From NCBI GenBank assembly GCA_947454305.1, contig CANGJE010000011.1, positions 1 to 42,797 of the forward strand: a DNA stretch of 42,797 nucleotides, given 5' to 3'. The notes beneath the pieces were generated by a model. It made no database searches. It saw nothing but the letters and a program-made list of their open reading frames with translations, and had not been told where the DNA came from. Of the stretch, positions 37,512-42,797 are shown one piece after another (the stretch's first letter is position 1; each line of letters opens with the position of its first letter). This stretch comes from Oxalobacteraceae bacterium (GTDB lineage: Bacteria; Pseudomonadota; Gammaproteobacteria; Burkholderiales; Burkholderiaceae_D). Made by a program: the position numbers and the translations under genes.

Positions 37512-38266
37512 ACAAATCGGTTGGACTAGATAAACAGGTGGCATTAGTTACGGGTGCATCGCGTGGCATTGGTCGCGCAATTGCCATTGAACTCGCGCGC
37601 CGTGGTGCAACAGTGATTGGTACAGCGACATCGGAGTCAGGTGCAATGGCTATCACTGAGTACTTGTCGCAAGCAGGTGCCGGACGTGGCGTTGTGCTTA
37701 ATGTGAACGACGCCGTTCAATCGAATGAATTGGTGGATGCCATTAGTAAAGAGTTTGGCAGCTTATCTATATTAGTGAATAACGCGGGTATTACGCACGA
37801 TCAGCTTGCCATGCGTATGAAAGATGAAGAGTGGGATGCCGTTATTGCTACCAATCTGACGGCTGTGGGACGTTTGTCCCGCGCGGTGTTGAGAGGAATG
37901 ATGAAAGCCAAGCACGGCCGTATCATCAATATCACCTCTGTTGTTGGTTCAGCGGGTAATGCAGGACAGATTAACTATGCAGCGTCCAAAGCAGGTGTTG
38001 CCGGGATGACTCGCGCCTTAGCGCGTGAGGTAGGCAGTAGGAATATCACCGTCAATTGCGTTGCTCCTGGATTTATTGATACCGATATGACCAAAGCACT
38101 AAACGAGCAACAAGTTGCTGCACTATTGCAGCAAATACCTGCCGGCCGCTTTGGTATGCCTGAAGATATTGCAGCCGCTGTAGCGTTTTTAGCATCACCT
38201 GAGGCGGGATATGTCACGGGTACAACACTGCACGTTAACGGCGGTATGTACATGAGTGGCGGTTAA
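37508..38266 (+). CDS. fabG: 3-oxoacyl-ACP reductase
   Basis: 252 aa short-chain dehydrogenase. NADPH site VTGASRGIGRAIAIELAR, NNAGI, catalytic Ser in NITSVVGSAGNAGQ and YAASK (Tyr-x3-Lys). The ending YVTGTTLHVNGGMYMSGG is typical of FabG. It reduces 3-oxoacyl-ACP in the elongation cycle. Translation is probably coupled to fabD by the four-base overlap. Confidence 0.98.
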   Translation: MNKSVGLDKQVALVTGASRGIGRAIAIELARRGATVIGTATSESGAMAITEYLSQAGAGRGVVLNVNDAVQSNELVDAISKEFGSLSILVNNAGITHDQLAMRMKDEEWDAVIATNLTAVGRLSRAVLRGMMKAKHGRIINITSVVGSAGNAGQINYAASKAGVAGMTRALAREVGSRNITVNCVAPGFIDTDMTKALNEQQVAALLQQIPAGRFGMPEDIAAAVAFLASPEAGYVTGTTLHVNGGMYMSGG

Positions 38267-38365
38267 TACGAGTAATCCGATTAATTACCGGTTTTTGCTT
38301 GATTTTCAGTGCATTATTTTGTTAATAAAAGCAAAAGTCAAAAACTGAGTTCCATCGCGCAAACC

Positions 38366-38374
38366 TGATAAAAT
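38366..38374 (+). promoter_or_regulatory. Candidate acpP promoter -10 region
   Basis: The string TGATAAAAT lies about 40 bases before the acpP ATG, in an otherwise gene-free 146-base gap that is expected to give the abundant acpP mRNA its own promoter. A -35 is not clear. TTTTGCTT near 38293 could pair with AAGCAAAA near 38330. Confidence 0.3.
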
Positions 38375-38412
38375 GCGCGCACTTTACGAAACCTGTCCTT
38401 TGGAGGAGCAAG

Positions 38413-38652
38413 ATGTCTGACATCGAATCCCGCGTTAAAAAAATAGTTGCTGAGCAACTTGGTGTAGCTGAAGCTGATATCAAGAACGAATCCTCGTTTG
38501 TTGATGACCTCGGCGCAGATTCGCTGGATACCGTCGAATTGGTCATGGCACTAGAAGACGAATTCGAAATGGAAATCCCTGACGAGCAAGCCGAAAAGAT
38601 TACGACGGTCCAACAGGCCATCGACTACGCCACGGCACACGTCAAGGCCTAA
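38413..38652 (+). CDS. acpP: Acyl carrier protein
   Basis: 79 aa acidic carrier protein. The phosphopantetheine site is Ser37 in [17 protein letters not shown]. The start [17 protein letters not shown] and the helix [19 protein letters not shown] segment are standard. A very strong ribosome binding site (TGGAGGAG) fits the high abundance of ACP. Confidence 0.98.
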   Translation: MSDIESRVKKIVAEQLGVAEADIKNESSFVDDLGADSLDTVELVMALEDEFEMEIPDEQAEKITTVQQAIDYATAHVKA

Positions 38653-38694
38653 TTTCGTCGCAGCGAGCAATTAGTTAGTTTTCAGGAGCATGGT

Positions 38695-39945
38695 TTGAGT
38701 CGCTCAAAGCAACGTCGTGTGGTCGTCACTGGACTTGGATGCGTTTCCCCGATTGGTAACTCTGTTACGGCTTCGTGGGAATCCTTATTGGCAGGCCGAT
38801 CAGGTATAGCCACCATCACACGTTTCGATGCCAGTCCCTTCTCTACGCATTTTGCTGGTGAAGTCAAAGGCTTCAACGTCGAGGATTACATGCCCGGCAA
38901 AGAAGCTCGCCATATGGATACCTTTATCCATTACGGCATGGCCGCAGGCATGCAAGCGATGCAAGACAGCGGACTTCAAGTCAACGAAGAAAATGCTGAG
39001 CGTATAGGTGTCATCGTCGGCTCGGGCATTGGTGGCTTGCCGATGATTGAGCAGACCCATACCGAGCTGACCAATCGTGGTCCGCGCCGTATCAGCCCCT
39101 TCTTTGTTCCAGCCTCGATCATCAACATGATCTCGGGTCATCTGTCGATCAAATACGGATTAAAAGGTCCGAACATTGCGATTGTCACAGCCTGTACTAC
39201 GGGTTTGCATTGCATAGGTGAAGCCGGTCGTATGATTGAATACGGTGATGCCGATGTCATCATTGCGGGTGGAGCGGAATCAACGATTTCTCCATTGGGC
39301 TTAGGTGGTTTTGCATCGGCCCGTGCACTGTCTTCACGTAACGATGATCCGGCAACTGCATCACGTCCTTGGGATAAAGACCGCGATGGTTTTGTGCTTG
39401 GTGAAGGTGCTGGCGTGATGGTGCTCGAAGAGTATGAGCATGCCAAGGCGCGTGGCGCAAAAATTTATGCTGAGTTGCTCGGTTTTGGTATGAGTGCCGA
39501 TGCTCATCATATGACTGCACCGCTTGAAGACGGCGATGGTGCACGACGCTGCATGGTGGCTGCTATGCGTAATGCAGGCGTGAATCCAGATCAGGTTGAT
39601 TATGTGAATGCACACGGCACATCGACACCGCTGGGTGATGTGGCTGAAACAGTCGCTATTAAACGAGCCTTAGGTGATCACGCAAAAAACATTGTAGTGA
39701 ATTCAACCAAATCCATGACAGGACATTTGCTGGGTGGTGCAGGTGGATTAGAAGCTGTCTTCACAGTGCTTGCCGTTCATAATCAAAAATCTCCACCGAC
39801 GATCAATATTTTTAATCAAGATCCTGCTTGCGATCTCGACTATTGCGCCAATCAAGCGCGTGATATGAAAATTGATATCGCAGTCAAAAATTCGTTCGGC
39901 TTTGGCGGCACGAACGGAACCCTGATTTTTTCCCGCGCACCTTAA
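38695..39945 (+). CDS. fabF: 3-oxoacyl-ACP synthase II
   Basis: 416 aa from a TTG start ([19 protein letters not shown]) with CAGGAG upstream. The nearby ATG at 38690 is out of frame and runs into a stop after two codons, so TTG is the only fitting start. The catalytic residues are Cys167 ([12 protein letters not shown]), one His in [11 protein letters not shown] and another in [12 protein letters not shown]. FabF elongates acyl-ACP chains and makes cis-vaccenate. The ending [12 protein letters not shown] is typical. Confidence 0.97.
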   Translation: MSRSKQRRVVVTGLGCVSPIGNSVTASWESLLAGRSGIATITRFDASPFSTHFAGEVKGFNVEDYMPGKEARHMDTFIHYGMAAGMQAMQDSGLQVNEENAERIGVIVGSGIGGLPMIEQTHTELTNRGPRRISPFFVPASIINMISGHLSIKYGLKGPNIAIVTACTTGLHCIGEAGRMIEYGDADVIIAGGAESTISPLGLGGFASARALSSRNDDPATASRPWDKDRDGFVLGEGAGVMVLEEYEHAKARGAKIYAELLGFGMSADAHHMTAPLEDGDGARRCMVAAMRNAGVNPDQVDYVNAHGTSTPLGDVAETVAIKRALGDHAKNIVVNSTKSMTGHLLGGAGGLEAVFTVLAVHNQKSPPTINIFNQDPACDLDYCANQARDMKIDIAVKNSFGFGGTNGTLIFSRAP

Positions 39946-40031
39946 TTCTTCGCAGCGCTGACCAAGCGATATCCTTGCTTTGTCTAATTGAGATAACGAA
40001 ACGTAGAGCGATATAGCGTAGCGTTCATCTC

Positions 40032-40532
40032 ATGTCGATTGCTACTTCCGTTATTGTTCAGCCTTCACGCATCCTGTCATTGGCGCTCGTTGTTATGGGT
40101 CTTCTACTGTTAACGACAGCGACACTGTTGGTAAATTTCCCGGCAAAAGATTCTGCACTTGTTTTTCATCAGTCGCTCATACTGCTTTGCGCCGCAGCAG
40201 CAATCACTAGTTTTCTCTACGCCGCGCGCTACAGAAAAATCTTTTTCATTGATATTTCCGGAAATGGCGTGATTCACTTGCGCCAGACTGAACAGGTCGC
40301 GATACCTGAGTCAGTGCCATTTAGTTATGCCCCTCAGGACCGTGGCGAGATAGTTCAACTTCAACGGGACTCTACGCTTTGGTCAATGCTGCTACTGCTT
40401 CGTTTTCAATCAGCGAATGGATATGTACGAGTGGTTATCGTACTACCCGATTCTCTACACGAGGCTGCGTTTCGCAAGTTATACACAGCGTGTCATTGGA
40501 TTGCTGGAAAAAATCCCGATACACCTATGTGA
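40032..40532 (+). CDS. Small membrane protein, YgfX-like
   Basis: 166 aa with two adjacent membrane helices near the N-terminus (about 14-34 and 45-63), then a soluble domain with DISGNGVIHLRQ and a late WSMLLLLRF segment. This layout, and the place between fabF and rpoE in Burkholderiales, fits the YgfX (CptA-like) group, whose Escherichia coli member is a toxin-like membrane protein. The sequence match is only by shape and context, so the family call is moderate. Confidence 0.55.
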   Translation: MSIATSVIVQPSRILSLALVVMGLLLLTTATLLVNFPAKDSALVFHQSLILLCAAAAITSFLYAARYRKIFFIDISGNGVIHLRQTEQVAIPESVPFSYAPQDRGEIVQLQRDSTLWSMLLLLRFQSANGYVRVVIVLPDSLHEAAFRKLYTACHWIAGKNPDTPM

Positions 40533-40556
40533 ACGTCCCTTGTTCCCTGAATCCGG

Positions 40557-40584
40557 GGAACTTCTTAACTGAAATCAAGTCAAC
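40557..40584 (+). promoter_or_regulatory. Candidate sigma-E promoter of rpoE
   Basis: GGAACTT (40557-40563), a 15-base spacer and GTCAAC (40579-40584) closely match the known sigma-E consensus (GGAACTT, 15-16 bases, gTCnaA). Transcription would start near 40590, about 58 bases before the rpoE start, giving autoregulation as in enterobacteria. Confidence 0.6.
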
Positions 40585-40647
40585 AACAAAGCTTGCACTT
40601 AATCGAACAAGTGTTTCGGGGCGTGTTCGCGTGCGAGGATTTTTGGT

Positions 40648-41250
40648 TTGACCACAGAGCGCGAGGTAGATCAGCTGTTGGTCGATCGTGTTCAACACGG
40701 AGACAAAAAAGCCTTCGAGTTACTAGTGTCGAAGTATCAACGTAAATTGATGCGACTGGTATCGCGATTAATTCGAGATCAGGCGGAAGCAGAAGATGTG
40801 GTGCAAGAAGCGTTTATTAAGGCCTATCGAGCACTTCCGCAGTTTAGAGGCGATTCCGCTTTTTACACGTGGCTATATCGTATTGGTATCAATACGGCGA
40901 AAAATTATCTGGTAACGCAAGGTCGACGTGCACCCACTTCGACTGAAGCGGATGCAGAAGAAGCTGAAACTTTTGATGATGGAGAGCACCTAAGGGATAT
41001 CAACACTCCCGAATCCATGTTGGCGACTAAGCAAATTGCTGAGACCGTCAATTTTGCCATGGAGGCTTTACCGGAAGAGTTACGTATAGCGATTACCCTA
41101 CGCGAAATAGAGGGACTGAGTTACGATGAAATTGCTGTTGCTATGGCCTGTCCTATAGGTACTGTGCGCAGCCGAATTTTTCGTGCTCGCGAAGCGATCG
41201 CTGTCAAACTCCGGCCTTTGCTTGGTACCGCTCTCGATAAACGTTGGTGA
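40648..41250 (+). CDS. rpoE: RNA polymerase sigma factor RpoE (sigma-E, ECF)
   Basis: 200 aa from a TTG start (MTTEREVDQLLVDRV) with GAGG nine bases upstream. Region 2 is visible (KLMRLVSRLIRDQAEAEDVV, FIKAYRALPQFRGDSAFYTW) and region 4 (LPEELRIAITLREIEGLSYD, then IAVAMACPIGTVRSRIFRAR). Sigma-E directs the response to damage of the outer membrane and periplasm. The downstream anti-sigma rseA and its partner rseB confirm the type. A sigma-E-like promoter lies upstream. Confidence 0.96.
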   Translation: MTTEREVDQLLVDRVQHGDKKAFELLVSKYQRKLMRLVSRLIRDQAEAEDVVQEAFIKAYRALPQFRGDSAFYTWLYRIGINTAKNYLVTQGRRAPTSTEADAEEAETFDDGEHLRDINTPESMLATKQIAETVNFAMEALPEELRIAITLREIEGLSYDEIAVAMACPIGTVRSRIFRAREAIAVKLRPLLGTALDKRW

Positions 41251-41274
41251 GTCACTAAAGTCATTGTTTATGTA

Positions 41275-41298
41275 GTGAATTACGTCGTGAATTACGTC
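41275..41298 (+). repeat. 12-bp perfect tandem repeat in rpoE-rseA spacer
   Basis: GTGAATTACGTC occurs twice head to tail in the 67-base gap between rpoE and rseA, with no other feature there. Confidence 0.8.
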
Positions 41299-41317
41299 GT
41301 ACAGCGTAGGTAGGGCA

Positions 41318-41854
41318 ATGGAAAAAAACCAAAAAAACCAGCAACAAATTTCTGAGCTGATGGACGGCGAGCTCGATCCTAATTTTTTGCCATTAGTAAT
41401 GTCATCCGTGTATCAAGCGTCGGGTCGAGAGCAATGGGATATTTATCATCACATTGGTGATTTACTTCGCTCTGAAGCGATGGGCTACGTACCCACTAAA
41501 AACTTCAACGAGCACTTAAGCCTCCAACTTGTCAACGAGCCTAGCTTCATCGCACCAACAAAGCGACGCGGCATTCACATGCTTAGCAAATGGCCCGCGA
41601 CTGCGGCAGCAGCAGCGGCGGTACTGACTGGTTTTGTGATCGCGCCCACGATATTTCATGGGCCAGCAGAGACGCATGTCTCGGCGTCGCTTTCGATACC
41701 GACACCAGCCGTTGTGGTTGCAGTGGCTGATAGGCAGTTGTCTAATGCTGATTCAAGAGAGCTACAGAACTATATTCTTTGGCACCAAAGTTCTACTCCA
41801 TCGTTGTATGGACTGAGAGCGATTGTGCATCCCGCTTCACCCTCTAAGCAGTAA
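41318..41854 (+). CDS. rseA: Anti-sigma-E factor RseA
   Basis: 178 aa single-pass membrane protein. The N-terminal cytosolic part starts with the family motif QQISELMDGELD and binds sigma-E. The membrane helix is at about 92-110 (KWPATAAAAAAVLTGFVIAP). The C-terminal part is periplasmic. Regulated cleavage by DegS and RseP releases sigma-E in well-studied species. The overall similarity is low beyond the N-terminus, so the call also leans on position. Confidence 0.9.
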   Translation: MEKNQKNQQQISELMDGELDPNFLPLVMSSVYQASGREQWDIYHHIGDLLRSEAMGYVPTKNFNEHLSLQLVNEPSFIAPTKRRGIHMLSKWPATAAAAAAVLTGFVIAPTIFHGPAETHVSASLSIPTPAVVVAVADRQLSNADSRELQNYILWHQSSTPSLYGLRAIVHPASPSKQ

Positions 41855-41867
41855 CAAAAATAATTTC

Positions 41868-42797
41868 ATGGTTTCAGCTTGGTTAGGTCGACGGTATTAT
41901 GTTTGGTATCTCTTCTTTTTCGCATTGTTTGTCGGAGAATCGGTCGCGGGCGATTCTAGCCCTGCCTGGCGAACGATTGAGCGCGCCAGAGAGGCAGCTG
42001 AGCGATTCGATTACGTAGGTATTTTGGTCAATCAGCAGGGGCCATCGCTACATACATCGCGCATCATTCATAAGCATCAAGCAAAAGAAGCGGTTGAGCG
42101 GATTGAAATGCTTGATGGTCCCCCGAATGAAATTGTGCGGCGTGGCGACGAAGTTATTTGGTATCTGCCACGTGAACGGCGAATCATTAGTGATCGTCAA
42201 ATAGGTGCACGCAGCTTTCCAGGGCTTGCACAATTTAGTCATGTACAACTAGCAGATCATTATCGGTTTCATTTTTTAGAAAAAGATCGCGTCGCTGGCC
42301 GCGACACGACAGTCATACAATTGCTGCCCATCGATAATTTGCGCTACGGGTATCGATTTTGGTTTGATCAGAGTTCGGGCTTGTTACTGCGCGCGCAAAG
42401 CATTAGCGAGCGCGGTGATGTCGTCGCGCAGATTGGGTTTAGCGAAGTCACTATTGGTTCGTTACCTGCTGCACGGTTGCGTGAGCGTGTGATGGCGACG
42501 CATGGCTGGCAGACCGAGATCGCCATTTCTGGGCCCGCCGATGTGTCAGGCTGGGCTTTTCGACTGCCTGCAGGATTTAGTCGTCTTGCCGCTCAGCGCA
42601 GAGTAATCGCAGCTAAACAGAGCGGAATAGGTGAGGCGCGCGATGTTGTCCAGATTGTTTGCTCTGACGGATTAGCAAGCATTTCAATCTTTGTCGAGCC
42701 TTGGTCAGCCGTTCGCAGCCAGAATCCAGTACAGGAAGGGCCGGTGAATATGGTCGGCAAGCGGATTGGGAAATTTTGGCTTACCATTGTCGGCGAA
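41868..42797 (+). CDS. rseB: Sigma-E regulatory protein RseB (MucB), partial
   Basis: Open from the ATG at 41868 to the window edge, 310 codons with the C-terminus missing. It has a signal peptide (about 1-27, YYVWYLFFFALFVGESVAG), then the MucB/RseB fold: FDYVGILVNQQG near the start, RGDEVIWYLPRERRII, AGRDTTVIQLLP, RYGYRFWFDQSSGLLLRAQ, and a C-terminal domain beginning near GWAFRLPAGF. RseB binds the periplasmic part of RseA and guards it from DegS. The ribosome binding site is weak. Confidence 0.93.
   Translation, partial: MVSAWLGRRYYVWYLFFFALFVGESVAGDSSPAWRTIERAREAAERFDYVGILVNQQGPSLHTSRIIHKHQAKEAVERIEMLDGPPNEIVRRGDEVIWYLPRERRIISDRQIGARSFPGLAQFSHVQLADHYRFHFLEKDRVAGRDTTVIQLLPIDNLRYGYRFWFDQSSGLLLRAQSISERGDVVAQIGFSEVTIGSLPAARLRERVMATHGWQTEIAISGPADVSGWAFRLPAGFSRLAAQRRVIAAKQSGIGEARDVVQIVCSDGLASISIFVEPWSAVRSQNPVQEGPVNMVGKRIGKFWLTIVGE

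Noticed and set aside
1..42797. Insertion sequences, prophage, CRISPR arrays, rRNA genes
   Set aside because: I saw no transposase, integrase, phage protein, spaced direct-repeat array or rRNA sequence in the window.

Overview
The window looks like a piece of a betaproteobacterial chromosome, most likely Burkholderiales. Three things point there: the gene order rpsO-pnp-quinone oxidoreductase-tpiA-secG-tRNA-Leu-nuoA..N-DUF2818-NUDIX; the order rne/rluC-HAD phosphatase-Rieske-S49 peptidase-methyltransferase-maf-DUF177-rpmF-plsX-fabHDG-acpP-fabF-rpoE-rseA-rseB; and the protein sequences, for example RpoE and NuoA. This is family knowledge plus inference. I could not run a search, and I do not name a species.

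Layout. (1) 1-3773, minus strand: three leucine-rich-repeat (LRR) proteins of ribonuclease-inhibitor type in tandem, the leftmost running off the window. They have Ser-rich disordered N-termini and no signal peptide, and two of them share conserved flanks and a conserved C-terminal cap. By eye the DNA is more AT-rich than the core genes. This is the accessory part of the window and looks like a family of effector-like proteins that has grown by tandem duplication. (2) 3774-4334: a 561-base boundary with the leader of the last LRR gene and a probable rpsO promoter. (3) 4335-9619, plus strand: rpsO, terminator, pnp with a structured leader, a zinc-free quinone oxidoreductase, tpiA, secG, and tRNA-Leu(GAG) with its own promoter and terminator. 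(4) 9694-25237, plus strand: all 14 genes of respiratory complex I (nuoA-N), then a DUF2818 membrane protein and a NUDIX hydrolase, closed by a bidirectional terminator. (5) 25316-28204, minus strand: RNase E with an unusual His-rich tail, separated from rluC by 655 bases holding the rne 5' leader. (6) 28860-32039, plus strand: rluC, an HAD phosphatase, a Rieske protein and an S49 peptidase. (7) 32078-33425, minus strand: a tetrapyrrole-methylase-fold methyltransferase and Maf/YceF. (8) 33548-39945, plus strand: DUF177, rpmF, plsX, fabH, fabD, fabG, acpP and fabF, which form the fatty-acid and phospholipid initiation cluster. (9) 40032-42797, plus strand: a small YgfX-like membrane protein, then the envelope-stress module rpoE-rseA-rseB (rseB cut by the window end), with a good candidate sigma-E promoter in front of rpoE.

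How the genes fit together: the core is housekeeping (translation and RNA decay, complex I, lipid synthesis, envelope stress) and every complex I gene is intact, so the cell probably respires aerobically. The LRR proteins are the only clearly accessory element and suggest, without proving, a host-associated or predator-exposed lifestyle. Less expected features are an untracked 55-codon ORF with a strong ribosome binding site that runs into the start of rluC, an intercistronic insert with hairpin and small ORF between nuoC and nuoD, and a three-LRR super-repeat in the largest LRR gene. I see no insertion sequence, prophage or CRISPR array.
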